Numbered from the stretch's first letter, positions 10,739 to 22,273 are shown. The stretch: 64,000 nt of DNA from Bathynomus jamesi (GCA_023014485.1 JAJOZX010001732.1:740001-804000), one strand, 5' to 3'. Made by a program: numbers and translations. The notes: generated by a model not told the origin, from the letters alone.

Positions 10739-10921
10739 GTTTATGAGTAGAGTGCTTAAAAATTAGTGTTGCCAACTTTACTGATTATGAATATTGGTAA
10801 AATAGAGGCAGCACATTCAAAAGAATGATAATACAAAAAAACAAAATTACCTGAAAAGAAATAACAAAATTATAGATGATTTTCTACGAGGGTATTTAAA
10901 TACCCCGTAGGCTTTAATGGG

Positions 10922-10990
10922 ATAAAAGAAAAACAATAAACATTTAGTTAACGTCTCCGAAAGTGCCTGTTTACTTTTGCCAATCCTTTC
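10922..10990 (+). repeat. Left Polinton inverted repeat, inner continuation
   Basis: The segment with TCTCCGAAAGTGCC after the piggyBac target duplication matches, in reverse complement, CACTTTCGGAGAAG near 22388. It therefore continues the left inverted repeat across the piggyBac insertion. Confidence 0.65.
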
Positions 10991-11002
10991 TTTGAAAGCA
11001 TC

Positions 11003-11004
<2 letters not shown>

Positions 11005-11069
<65 letters not shown>

Positions 11070-11113
11070 CACTTTATATATATATATATATAGATATATA
11101 TATATATATATAC
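11005..11113. repeat. (TA)n microsatellite
   Basis: Two long TA runs separated by TTACACTT, ending in CACACACA. Confidence 0.95.
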
Positions 11114-11189
11114 ACACACAATCAAAAGAATTAAATGAGAAGTCTATATATACTTTTATATAATTTTTTATAAAAAGAAATTGAGGAAT

Positions 11190-11860
11190 CGCAGGTATGC
11201 AACAAAGGGGGAGGGGATCTTGCAAAGGGGGAGGGGGTTGTTGAAAAGGGGGAGGGGATGTTGAAAAGGGGGAGACGTCCTGCAACAAGGAAGAGGGGTT
11301 ATCCGCCAAGTTGTACTGAACGGGGGGAAGCTTTGGGGGGAGAAAAGAGGATGACCTCCCCCAAAGGATAACCTTAACCTGAGAGAGAGAGAGAAAGGAG
11401 GAGAAGGAGGAGGAGGGTCTTTGGGGGAGAATATGGGATTTCCTCACCCCCCAAAGGGAAACCCTAACCTAAGCCTTAAACTAAGAAGGGAGAGAGAGAG
11501 ATGTTCGCCTGGCCCGACCCAGACGCATAATGAGCATCCACGGGATCCGCAGCTGTTATATAGAGGGTCGGGAGTTGCCAGATACCACTAATTTAATTAT
11601 TTATTTATATATCGAGGGGCATACCAAAAAGCACTCTTTATTTTAATTATTTATTTACGTAGAGATAAGTTACTATTTATTGTTTTTATTTATTTATAAA
11701 AGCAGAGGTGTCAGATAACACTATATATTCTATTTATTTATTTTTATATAGATGAGTTGCCATATACCCCTACATAATTTAATTATGTTCAAGTGTACAT
11801 TGACATTGTGAGGGTTGAGTTGCCAGATTCGGCTATTTATTTAATTAAAGCAGATATTCT
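11190..11860 (+). repeat. Third, internal copy of the Polinton terminal-repeat sequence
   Basis: Same orientation and landmark order as 7100-7700: G-rich GTTG(C/A)AAAGGGGGA units, ACCCTAACCTAAGCC, AGAGAG, CAGACGCATAATGA, GCAGCTGTTATATAGAGGG and GTTGCCAGATACCACTA. It lacks the terminal tip. It lies just inside the left inverted repeat, so it is either a duplication of the TIR or part of a second nested copy. Confidence 0.8.
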
Positions 11861-12523
11861 TGGCATGGTTTAGAAATCTTAAACAGCCATACGGCTTAGA
11901 AGGCGTAACCTGCTAACACATATAAGAATTAAATAAAACACCATTACATCATTCTGTTTATTTAGACGAATTATTAGAATCAATTTCATGAAATATATAG
12001 AAAATAAATATACAATCCTATACAAACGAGGAACATATGCAATAAAATATAATAATAGTATAAGAAATACGAACAAAGAATGCATATATACAATCAAAAA
12101 ATAATAATAGTATAAGAAATACGAACGAAGAATATATACATTCAAAAAATAATAATAATATAAGAAATACGAACAAAGAATATATATATGATAAAAAAAA
12201 TAAAATAAAAAATAATATAAGAAATACAAAACGATGGAGTATAACCATCAAAATAATAGTACAAGAGAAATCTATATATATACAGGATTGTATACAAAGT
12301 TTTGTCCGATGAATAAACGCTGATATTCTTGTAATTATGAGGTCTATGGCTACTGAAATTCGGTTGATTTATTTAATATATAATTCTCGTGCTTCGAACA
12401 CTATGCGTAGGCTATGCGTAGGCTAGGCGCTACATAGCGCCTAGCCTACCCAACCGTCAGCCATCATCATTTTCTCTTCATTCATTTCTCGCTGCATTTA
12501 TCATTTATTGCTTATTTTTAAGC
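11861..12523. other. Gene-free stretch with hairpin, upstream of mariner gene
   Basis: AT-rich, with four imperfect copies of a ~60-bp unit AATAATAGTATAAGAAATACG between about 12045 and 12230. A strong hairpin with 13-bp arms (TAGGCTAGGCGCT) and a four-base loop lies at 12419-12448. The mariner 5' inverted repeat should be here but was not recognised. Confidence 0.5.
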
Positions 12524-13621
12524 ATGGAATTTGAACGAAGAGACGTAAGTAAGCTGATTTATTTCTTCTGGAAACGTGGACTGTCACCTGCAATCATAGC
12601 AGCAGAGATAAATTCGACACTTGGTGCTGAAACAACAAATGAACGTACATGTCGTCGGTGGGTGGCTCAATTCAACGAAAACAATTTCAATGTCGATGAT
12701 AAACCACGTTGTGGTCGACCATCACTGGATTTGAACACAGGTATACAAAACTTTCTGGATACAGAGAAGTATGCTACGACTAGGAGTATTGCATTAGAAC
12801 TGGGAGTTTGTCACAGAACAATTCAGCAGCATCTTATTCAGATGGGGAAACGTTATTTATCTAATCGATGGATTCCACATTATTTAACTGTTGAACAAAA
12901 GGCAAACTGTGAACGAATATGTTTAGAGTTGTTGGAGAAATATGCTGCAAATGATTTCTTGGGACAATTAATTACAATGGACGAAGTTTGAATCTATTGG
13001 GACAATGATGGCAGCTATCACCATATGAGTTGGAGAGGAGATGGTGATATCCCAAATGTGGAAGTTCAACGGACGTTGACCATTCGTAAACATCTGCTCT
13101 GGGTATACTGGGATTGCAAGGGTGTTCTCCTTTTGGAGGTATTGCCACGTGGACAAACAATAAATGCTGATATTTACTGTCAGCATTTAGATCGCTTGAA
13201 GGTAGCAATTCAGCAAAAACGTCGGCGACTAGTTAATGGGGGATACCACCATCTTCACTACCTCCATGATAACGCGAAGCCTCATACAGCTGTTAAAACT
13301 GTCCAGAAACTGCGCGATCTCGGTTTTACAGTATTGCCACATCCCCCATATTCACCAGACCTCGCACCGTCTGATTTTTACCTTTTCTCCCCACTTAAAT
13401 CTTCAATTCGTGGTAGGAAGTTCTCATCTGCGGAAGAAATTCACGTTGTTCTAGATGCCTGGATTACCGCTAAACCACGGACATTCTTTGCACATGGCAT
13501 CAGGAAATTGCCAGGAAGATGGCAAAAATGTATTGCAAATAAAGGCGATTACTTTGAACATATTTCTACCACTACCATAGTGAAAAATACATACACTTTA
13601 TGTTCTCCTGCGCTCAAGTAA
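12524..13621 (+). pseudogene. Mariner (DD34D) transposase with one nonsense codon
   Basis: A single frame of 365 codons is interrupted only by TGA at 12989-12991, in the position of the tryptophan that follows MDEV in mariners. The N-terminal helix-turn-helix region covers residues 1-110. Catalytic residues are D153 (TMDEV), D249 (LHDNAKPHT) and D284 (YSPDLAPSD), with exactly 34 residues between the last two. The final residues continue to a natural stop at 13619-13621. A TGG-to-TGA change is the only visible defect, so the copy is young. No terminal inverted repeats were found. It lies in the Polinton interior, at the end of an opposite-strand coding remnant. Confidence 0.9.
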
Positions 13622-13629
13622 AACACTAA

Positions 13630-15531
13630 ACTCGCAGTAATTGAGTCTACAGTCACATCATTATTGCTTTGCACTACGCAATAAATACGATTTAACATTA
13701 TTTCACCAACCAAGTTATAGGAATGCCTATATTCGATGTAAATGGCCTTCATATCGTTCAATACTATTTTTGTGTCCACTTTACATTCGGTTGGCAAGTT
13801 ATCTTTAAACACGGGGAGAATACAATCAAAATCACGTAAGAAGAGGTCATCGTCAGCCACATCATCATTATTAAATACAAATTTATAAACACTCCTTTCC
13901 AATCGAGGTTTTATTTTTACCGATCCGAGTTTTTCAATCGTGAACTCATCTTCACAATGCTTACTGCAGTTGAAATAATCTTCTAAGTCGTAACTACAGC
14001 TGCTCACTATATAAAGAAATAGTTCTTCAGGGTGAACGGTGTAGGTGAGCTCAGCCCTCTACCAATCAAGTGCTTTGTACCAAAGTTCATGATATTTCAA
14101 AGAGTCTAAACCTTTTAAATAAGCATCCAGCTCTAGACCATTCTCGCCTTGTTCAGTCGTACAATCGGTAAACCCGTCGGGAAGAGCGGTATATGCATAT
14201 TCAAAAACCGTATCAAAATAAATTATATCCGTAACACACGCGTCTAATATAGACTTCAGCTTGCGGAAACCGACGAATTTAAACATTCTGTAGAGGATAA
14301 ATCGGTTTCGCTTGGAGACAAGAACGTTATTATCAGAAGCATTCTTCCACATTAATCGTATATCAATGCATGGCATATGAGGGGCTATGACTAATCTGTT
14401 CTCTTCTTGTACCTACACCTGCAAGTATTTTATAACGATCCTCACTCCACTTCTGAACTATCACGAAGACTCTATTCATCTCCTCAACACTTAAATAAAC
14501 AACATTCCGTTTACCAGAGTTTGTTTGTCTACAATTCGTTTCCTGTACATAGTTAATGGCTCCGGTTTTACGCCTGAACACGCGCAATGACTTCGTCACG
14601 AACACATCGTACACGGCATTGAGAATGCTGCTCAAAGGAAGTTCCATCGTATTCGAGGAGTGCACGTCCACTCGGTACAAGCTCTGAGATTACAATAAGC
14701 CACAGGCAGTCGGTTCTGTTCGATGGGAGATGTGAGTCACACCATAAGCTGATGAATCGTGTTCCAACGTGAAAACTTGTATCTCATTATACTGGGTAGG
14801 TTTTTTGAGAAATTTTCTGATACATGAAACAATTCCAGTTTTAATGTTTTATCACTCCCACTCCCCAGAATGCGCACCAGGCATTTTTTTTCATTTTCAC
14901 GAACTAAATACATTTTATTCACAATCCGGCGCACTATTTGAGAGAAACATACGCCCATAATTTTCCTTTTCGCTTGGCAGATGATACGATAAATTCTTTT
15001 AAAAACTCACGCAGACCTTTAGCCACAAACTCGCTGCAAATCTCGTCATGATATATATATTAATGTAGTGGTAAAAATACTTCCGATTCTCCATTATGAC
15101 AAGATTTATATTCTCATTCGCAGGGTACGAGTACTCGGTATGATGCAACATGACATAATATCGCTTGTCAGACCACTCATCAATAAGACTCACTAACCAT
15201 AACTGTTGCTTCTCTTCTGCACGTGTTATTTCTTCCACTTCACGGTATATGTAACCTTTTATAGTTTAGTTCTACAACATACTTCAATACATCGCTTCTA
15301 CCACGAAATCCGTAATTGTACCTCTTGTTCCTCAAGCTTCGCACTGTTCAATGTTGCCTTAAAAGTATCAATGGAAATTGGAATAGGGAGCAATTCGGTA
15401 TCCACTATATCTTCACACTTTTCTGAATACCACTTTATAAACGTCGAACACGCAATAATAAATGTAGCCATTACTATTTTTCGTCTACGTGGGAAAATAC
15501 ACGTCTGAGATCCAGGGCTTGCAGCGGTCAA
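13630..15531 (-). pseudogene. Decayed coding region of the Polinton-like element, function unknown
   Basis: Minus-strand frames at 15531-15298, 15238-14999, 14958-14737, 14680-14363, 14376-14059 and 14007-13630 line up head to tail downstream of the polymerase. They have protein-like composition, for example YLSVEEMNRVFVIVQKWSED and ALPDGFTDCTTEQGENG. They are probably one or two genes broken by frameshifts and stops. I do not recognise a family: no ATPase P-loop, protease or integrase motif is visible. The mariner insertion truncates the last frame. A capsid or accessory protein is possible, but this is not shown. Confidence 0.4.
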
Positions 15532-18198
15532 CTGAGCACGAAGGGAATAGATATGCCCAGGTAGTAGCAGGAGTCACAGGCCGATCATACAGGGGTCGGA
15601 TCTTAGAACTTTCTCCTGTACACACACACAAACAAACAAAGGAGAAGTGAAACGTTAAATGAAACACGACTTATTTAATAAACGAATGATTCAACGTGTA
15701 TATATATATATATATTTACAAATACTTTTAATAAATAAACATATCGTTAACAATAGACTTATATAACAATCAAAGATTATGGTATCCAAACTGTACAGTA
15801 TCATAGGTACCAGGCACCTGGTAACGTTTCCTATAGGTGTTACGGCACACTTTCGTACCTCTAAGTTCTTTCACACCCGCAAGCTTCTGCACCCGAAAAT
15901 TATGAGTCCCAATAGTTAGTTGGGGCTGTTGATCGTCCTCATCTTCCAAACACACTAGATCCTTCAATGATTCAAATTTACCGACCCGCCGATTCGCCTG
16001 GTTGAGCGTGATACCCTTAGCTTTCACGATATATTTCATATCCTCCCCCACCCTCACCCGTACCCATACGTTTTTGGTTCTGTTGAGACAAAAGAGTGGG
16101 CGTATGCGATGTTTCCATACTCATCCTTGATCTCATCAGTTAACTCTCCGAGGAATTCACCAATAGGCGGCATGCATTCATCCTCGCTCACTGTGAATAT
16201 CACACTATCTGTATCGGCGTACAGAACCCTCCGTCCAAGAGAATGCAATAGACCCAAAAGTTTGATGCATGCCTAGGCCGTTGTGAAACTGGCTACAGGT
16301 ATGTTTGTTATCCGAGAGGTATCTGGGGGCAATTCGGTAATATTGTACTTTATTATGTAAGTATTACCTACATTCACGATTTCCTTGACAGCTTTATCGG
16401 AACCACTGGCATAATCCCAGACTTCACTATAACTTTGCGCAAAATGAACGTTCCCCTTGCCAGTATTCTGTGAAAATTTTCCCCAAAGCCTGTTTAGACA
16501 CAACTTTGCACTAAAGCGCTTCCCTGGGTTCTTTACAATTTGAGAACGGTAAAGCTGTATCCCTTCACGGTCACGGTAACTTTGAATATAAGTCGATTTT
16601 TGCGTGAAAAGGTTGGGTAGCTTCTGAAACCTCCACACCTCATATATCTTCAATATTCTGTAGCCATGGCGAACGTCTAGGTCCAGCTCTGGGCTTCTAT
16701 GTACACCTCTGTTCTTACGTTGGTTGGTAGTGTGATTACAATCCCCATTGTTCTCCTATGCGCACTTCACTGCACAGGGGAAACATGAGCGTGTTTTCTA
16801 TAACGACGTGCAAGATCGGCATCCATAAATCGCGAGGGGGGAGAACGTCTACGAAAGAAAGACCGAATCAGTACCCGTTTAAATTTGTTGAGAACACCTC
16901 GATGGGTGGCAGGTCAGGTCCCGCCAGTTTTTCAGGTGCACCTTCGGGGTACGTTTTGTTCTTCATCACGTAGGGATATAAAGAACAGAAGTCATAGTAA
17001 TGGAGTGTCACTCCCTCCGTAGGCAGAAAGTATAGCTTGAAGGGATTTGTACGCCCACCGAACAAGCTATCACCACATTTGAGAAGATCCAGCAGCATTG
17101 AACGCTTGATCGTGTTTATTTCTTCACGGTACTGTTCATCTCTTTCCATCCGTGCATCATACTCATGCTCCCACAAGAACTTGTGAGTGAACTGGGTGCT
17201 TATAAGCTGATCGCGGGTGCGGGTCCATGCAAGACTGTGAGCAGTAGATCTATCGTGGATATCTCCTACAATTCTACTCTCAGGACGTAGGCATCCGTGC
17301 CACCAGCAGCCGTTAAAGGAGTACACAGCCTTCTCACCTATGGCACGGTTTTCGCTTAGACCATCAACCCAAAAAAAACAACCATTAACCTTAATCGGTA
17401 CTTCCTCCGTTTTGCGGGCATGCTTTATGTATACACCTGTCTTCTGCTGTATATGTATGAGCCAGTTAATAGCCTTGTGCACATAACTGCGGGATTGTTT
17501 CTGTGAATGACGGCTAAGGTGTCTTTAAGCATGAAATTGTTCTTGAACACCGTAAAACACAATGAGGCAATCGTGGTTGCGACTTGCAACGGATCGCATT
17601 TGAAACGGTCTATGTACATCCTTCTAAAGGCCTGGAGACATACTCAAAGCACGCACATCATTCACGCAATAACGCCCACATTTATCAGCTATATTGTAAG
17701 GATTAGCTTCATTAAAACTGTTGTAGTAGCGGTCAAAATCTTCACGTTCACCTGCACTCATACATTTATAGTGAAAGTAATGTTTGGGTGGAGGTAGTCC
17801 TACGTAATTTAAAGATTCACTAGTGAGGAATGTGTAACGGAAATATCCTTTTGAAACTTCGGCGGCTACACCCATTACCTTGGGTAGCTTTGCTAATTTA
17901 CAAGGTGTGAATAATAGTGTATTTACTTAAAATGTACATTACCTCTTATTTGCATCTGTATAAGTTTGTTCCCTCGTTTCAAGGGATCACCTTTAAATAT
18001 CTCAGACGACTCGTGCTCAAGGAAGTCCTTATAAAGGAACTGTGTGTCAAATTTTGCTCCGTTATGGGCAAGAATATACACGGTCATATTTTAGAACTTG
18101 TACTCATCACAATCAACGTCCATGCACTCATCACAGATAGTGTGGCTTACAAGTAGATTTGGAATGACTTCTTTGGTTTCAGCTGTCGTATATATTTC

Positions 18199-18425
18199 TA
18201 CAGGGTGATTCAGAAGTCAGGTTACATAGGGCTTTTCTGTTTCTTTGCAGGTAAATGAGTTATGAGACGTTATCGAAGGAGCGCATTGATGTGATATGCC
18301 TAGCTGGCTGCACAAGTGCATTGCCGTTAACGGTGGCCATATCGAACATGTGATGTGACTATTCCCCTGTATCATTACACAATACAGTATTTCCCTATGT
18401 AACCTGACTTTTGAATCACCCTGTA
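18199..18425. mobile_element. Tc1/mariner-type MITE inserted in the polymerase Exo I motif
   Basis: A TA dinucleotide flanks each end. The termini CAGGGTGATTCA(G/A)AAGTC are inverted repeats of about 32 bp with one mismatch. The 223-bp unit is non-coding. It interrupts the polymerase just after YYDI of the Exo I motif. A TA target and CAGGG tips suggest mobilisation by a Tc1/mariner transposase. Confidence 0.85.
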
Positions 18426-19070
18426 TATCGTAGTACACAGTTATACAAGGTCTATTTTTAGGCTTAGCGTCTTTCATATAACATACATGCTTTACTCCAA
18501 CCGCCTTATATTTCTAATGGACTGTAGAACAGTGAATTTCATCATATTTATGCTTGAAATTCCCCCAATTATCCACCATATGAAACACCACATTCCCAGA
18601 TTCTCATATTCCCGCACGTGACAATTGACTTATGGAGCTCAAAACAGTTATTATTGAAAAATGCGCGTCTGCATACATCACAGTCCCTCTTCTCAGCTTC
18701 AACCACACGGCTTTCACATTTGGAATTTTTATACTATGCACATACCATGTGGCAATCATTACAATGTTTCACTATATCTTCCGCAAGCTCGAGACACGCC
18801 TTACACAAATCATGATGCTGGCCATATTTTCGACTTTTATGATAAGTCGCGTAAAGGTCCCTTATATTTCGGAAGGGGAGATACGTTATTCCTGACAGCC
18901 CTAAAATAAACAGGGGCCTTGACGGTCCCTCACACTACTTTTAAAAACATACACAGTCCTACGACGTTCATCCATTCCAAATACAACTATGCGAACTTTC
19001 ATTTCCTGCACTACCTTCATCAGCTCTTCAGGACGCATATTACACTCAAACTCAAGTTTACAGTCTAGAG

Positions 19071-19261
19071 CAGGGTTCTCCAACCTGGGCGGTAGCGCCC
19101 ACTAGTGGGCTCACATTAAAGGTAATTAAACATTTATTTCATATTTATTTTCTCGATTATGTTGATTTATTCTTTTTGATCTAAGGTGTGAGATAAGCTT
19201 TTTTAATTTTCAAAAAATTGTAAAAGTGGGGAGTGAACAAAAAAAAGGTTGGAGACCCCTG
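19071..19261. mobile_element. hAT MITE inserted in the polymerase gene
   Basis: The ends CAGGGTTCTCCAACCT and (minus strand) CAGGGGTCTCCAACCT are flanked by a perfect 8-bp duplication GTCTAGAG (19063-19070 and 19262-19269). It is 191 bp and non-coding, with GGGCGGTAGCGCCCACTAG near the left end. Polymerase coding sequence resumes on each side of the duplication. Confidence 0.9.
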
Positions 19262-19583
19262 GTCTAGAGCTAGATTACGGGCACGCTGCACAACCGTAGC
19301 CATCCAAATGTTTCTGACCTGTGTATTTAGTACAGTAAACATACGGGTCAAGACTAGTGCTATAAAACCGCAACGACGATCGGCGTTTATATGCCGTCTA
19401 TAAATAGACTGAGAATTGAAGGTAAGAGTATAAGGTGTGACATTATGACCCGCAACACGGAATACACGGTCAATACCAACCGGGAAGTTGTCCATATTAA
19501 AGGCTGTACTACTTTGAGAAGCCTGCATTATACGGCCTAGTATATACTACATATCTACAGCTGCCAAGCGTCTGAATGATATT

Positions 19584-20166
19584 ACTACCGAAAATCATCT
19601 ACATCCCCGTCATCTGACCCAAACCCGAAAGACAGCCTCGTCCTGACTTCACGTTCGTCGCGATTCTGAAGTGCAAACTCCACAATACGTTCAACTACGC
19701 GCCGTAGTCCTTGCTCAACACCATTGCTTTACATGGATCTAGGATCAACCCTGACTATATACCGATTTCTAGTCAAGGCTGGGGTGGGAGTGGCGGTGCG
19801 CACCAAATCGAATGTTATACAATCCTCTACAGAACGAGAAGCTGCTGCTGCTGCTGCTGTGGAGGATGTACCCGGAATTGAACAGGAATAAGGGGGTATA
19901 TTTGAGGAAAGTACTATTTTGGGGGTTGTGTCTTAGGAAGTAGAGGGTTGGGGCTCTATTACTGGTGGCCTAACAACCGGAGCAATCCTGGTACGCTTTA
20001 TACCTGAAGTGGAGGGCTCTTCATCATGCCTCCGCTTTGAATTGTCGCGTGCTAGAGGTATCGGTGGTAGGGGCTCGTTAGCGGGGTTGGAGTCTGTGAC
20101 AACAACTACAGTCTCGTCGGGGTCATCTGTAATATCGATGATGGGGGGACTGTACATCATCGTCAT
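19584..20166 (-). pseudogene. Small acidic/proline-rich protein upstream of the polymerase
   Basis: The ATG at 20166 follows an in-frame stop. One frame runs to a stop near 19584, interrupted by stops at 19933 and about 19731. The N-terminal 75 residues are acidic and then proline- and serine-rich, with SKRRHDEEPSTSG resembling a nuclear localisation signal. A poly-alanine run (GCA repeats near 19845) and an acidic FGFGSDDGDVDDF end follow. No enzyme domain is visible. It is adjacent to the polymerase on the same strand, so it is probably part of the same element. Confidence 0.45.
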
Positions 20167-20544
20167 TCACGGTTTTGTGGAAGAAGACGAAAAACAAGAC
20201 TGTAGAATATAAAGATCACCACTTAAATTTTTATTTTATTTTGTAAATGACCCAATTAGGAGTATGACTGGTTAGAGATGGATTCTGTAGAAAAATTCAG
20301 GTTCACGAGCCAATCCACATGTACAGTATTATATCTGGCCCTACAGGATTTGATAAAACGGTCTTTATGCTTAAAATCATTAACGAAAAAGGAGAAATGT
20401 TCTCAAAACTTGTGCATAAAGTAGCTTATTTAATGGAAACTAATTGATCGTTGTACTATAAACATGAATTCTTTCATTTACTAAATTAATGAAAATACAT
20501 TGCGTCTTCTTCTTACCCGAAACAATGTGAAAGGAAAAACTTAC

Positions 20545-20666
20545 ATTATTTCGTTAATGATGTGGCAATCGCTGGGCTGACTGTGCGGTAAAACTTCTAC
20601 CTCCATATTCAGGTCCACGATATGCGTTTCTTCAAAAAGAAAAGACTGTATAACACGAGTCAAATC
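20545..20666 (-). pseudogene. Possible exon with consensus splice donor
   Basis: The minus strand reads DLTRVIQSFLFEETHIVDLN followed by about 20 further codons, then ends at the consensus donor GTAAGT (20544-20539). The best acceptor AG lies at 20668-20667 after a pyrimidine stretch. Its phase does not match the exon at 21124-21299, so either an exon is missing between them or the gene is broken. No family was recognised. Confidence 0.3.
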
Positions 20667-21123
20667 CTTATCGGAGAAAGAATAATTAATTTGATTAGTT
20701 CATACTGAATCTTTTTTAATAAAAACCCAATTGCTTAAAACATATGCAGAGTATTACAATGTGGAGATATCTTCGAACCGCTCAGAGAAGTTCCTTTAAG
20801 AGAAAATGCCGAATAACATTTCATTTATTATGGAATTTATAAATTTATTTAAAACTTGCAAAGGATTGCTATAAAAAATTAAGCGAATCAAAACAGGACT
20901 TTAGCATAATATTAATTGCGAACTAATCTATAATTGGGGATACCTACTATTTTAATGAAGCATTTTATATGTAATGAGATGAATTACTACTACCCTACAT
21001 ATATATGTGATGAAATAATCCAGAACAGTGCTCTTTCTCCTAATGACAAGCACACTAAAATAAATAACAAGTTCGCGAATAAATGGTCGCAAAAAATAAA
21101 ATTACAGGCACATAAATACTTAC

Positions 21124-21299
21124 ATTTCTACTGCAATCCCTTGCGTCGGATCGTAAGGAGCGTCATTGCAAATATCATCAATGGATTGCGTTGGAAATAA
21201 TCCGTCCCGATCGGCTGTGTTGTAAAGATCAATTGAAGACAACGCGACAGTGTCTCCATCTTGATATAAATCCGGTAAACTGTAAAGCTGTCGAATCAT
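21124..21299 (-). pseudogene. Possible first exon with consensus splice donor
   Basis: ATG at 21299 opens a 58-codon frame beginning MIRQLYSLPDLYQDGDTVAL, acidic towards its end, closed by the consensus donor GTAAGT at 21123-21118. Composition is protein-like and distinct from the AT-rich flanks. Together with 20545-20666 it may be the start of a spliced gene belonging to the Polinton-like element or to a host gene it captured. Function unknown. Confidence 0.35.
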
Positions 21300-21855
21300 A
21301 ATGGAGGGAACGTGTTTGTTTACTCACTGGTGAAAATAACTGCTGTGATTTCCCGCTGAAAATACTCACCTTTATATGCATGATCCCCAAGCACTGCCCC
21401 CAAAAGACTAATAGGTGGTTCGTAAGTTTGCTGATTGGTTGTCAATGTAACTGGGCGGCGCTATGTTAAATTTGTGTACCAATCGTAGCACCGATATAAC
21501 GGACCCACGCTTTGGACGTCCTGATTGGACGAATAATGGTGTCATTATCTTCTCTCCGTAGATTTAATGTTCATATCTGAAGGTGTATGAGCTCACTTGC
21601 ACGCTCTGTCACGAAAATATTTTGCATTAATATATGCACCCATACTATTCTCAGCTCTCCCATTTTGGAACCCACCACTTCATGCAATATCCCCTCCCCC
21701 CTTTGCAACATCCCCTCTTTGCAACACACCCCTTTGCAACACCCCCTCCCTTTGCACTCCCCCCCCCTTTTGTATATACAAAAGGAGTTTAACCTGTGGT
21801 AGCTTCCTCCCGAATTACTCATTCTCACGAAGGTCAAGATTTTCACTCCAACTTA

Positions 21856-21925
21856 GACCTACAGTTTAACGTGGAATCCGAAACACCAGCAACAGAGCGT
21901 CTTAACCACTAGGTCACCCAGGGTA
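21856..21925 (-). other. tRNA-like SINE head or tRNA pseudogene
   Basis: The minus strand contains TGACCTAGTGGTTAAGACGC, an A-box-like sequence, and about 30 bases later GTTTCGGATTCC, a degenerate B box. No closed acceptor stem. Likely the promoter-bearing head of a tRNA-derived SINE. Confidence 0.5.
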
Positions 21926-21983
21926 CCCATTTTTCCACCAACAAATTGTGCGGAAGGATGATCGTTTTACCGCGCGCGGCTGC

Positions 21984-22052
21984 CGTCACCGGTTCTCGAA
22001 CCTGTGACCGATGGATTCGTAATCAGGGACGCTAACCACTACACCACCGAGA
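21984..22052 (-). other. tRNA-Arg-like SINE head or tRNA pseudogene
   Basis: The minus strand reads GGTGTAGTGGTTAGCG (A box), then CTGATTACGAATCC resembling an ACG anticodon loop, then GGTTCGAGAACC (B box). The acceptor stem does not pair, so this is not a functional tRNA. It lies about 60 bp from a second tRNA-like unit on the same strand. Confidence 0.55.
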
Positions 22053-22148
22053 TGCATTCATATTTATATTAAAGAAATTATAAATATTTTTGTTTTCTTT
22101 TCATTCCTTTTTATTTTTTAAAACAGTGGTTTCAAAATAAAATCAATA

Positions 22149-22199
22149 ATGTGTGTGTGTGTGTGTGTGCCGTCCTCACTTTCTATTCCTGGCAAAACT

Positions 22200-22273
<74 letters not shown>

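Larger units (their letters stand above)
8164..10921 (-). mobile_element. piggyBac transposon
   Basis: The ends are CCCATTAGAGCC at 8164 and its inverted form GGCTTTAATGGG ending at 10921. Both are flanked by ATAA (8160-8163 and 10922-10925), a one-base variant of the canonical TTAA target. A CCC start is usual for piggyBac. The minus strand carries the N-terminal and C-terminal parts of a piggyBac transposase, with the catalytic middle replaced by an R2-like retrotransposon fragment. It sits inside the left inverted repeat of the Polinton-like element. Confidence 0.8.
15770..19528 (-). pseudogene. Protein-primed family B DNA polymerase (Polinton type), broken
   Basis: The gene reads from about 19528 to the stop at 15770. 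In order, the exonuclease domain shows Exo I (VYYDI, about 18430), Exo II (ILAHNGAKFD, near 18080) and Exo III (YCVNDVRAL, near 17670). The polymerase domain then shows motif A (YYDFCSLYPYVM, near 16995), a motif B region (KLCLNRLWGKFSQN, near 16490) and motif C (YADTDSVIF, near 16210). This order fits protein-primed polymerases that replicate Polintons and related viruses. It is inactivated by several frameshifts and stops (for instance near 16270 and 17620) and by two MITEs, one splitting Exo I. Length, about 1,100 codons without insertions, is in the usual range. Confidence 0.8.

Noticed and set aside
7734..11125. Open frames ending in Tyr-Ile repeats
   Set aside because: Products of (TA)n microsatellites.
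18217..18477. 86-codon minus-strand frame as a separate gene
   Set aside because: It spans the junction of the polymerase exonuclease motif and an inserted MITE.
21640..21800. C-rich block with GCACCCATACT as another Polinton terminus
   Set aside because: The tip-like string faces the wrong way relative to the C-rich units, and the rest of the terminal repeat is missing. Probably coincidence or a small remnant.
21984..22052. Functional tRNA-Arg gene
   Set aside because: No pairing acceptor stem and an imperfect anticodon stem; better as a SINE head or pseudogene.
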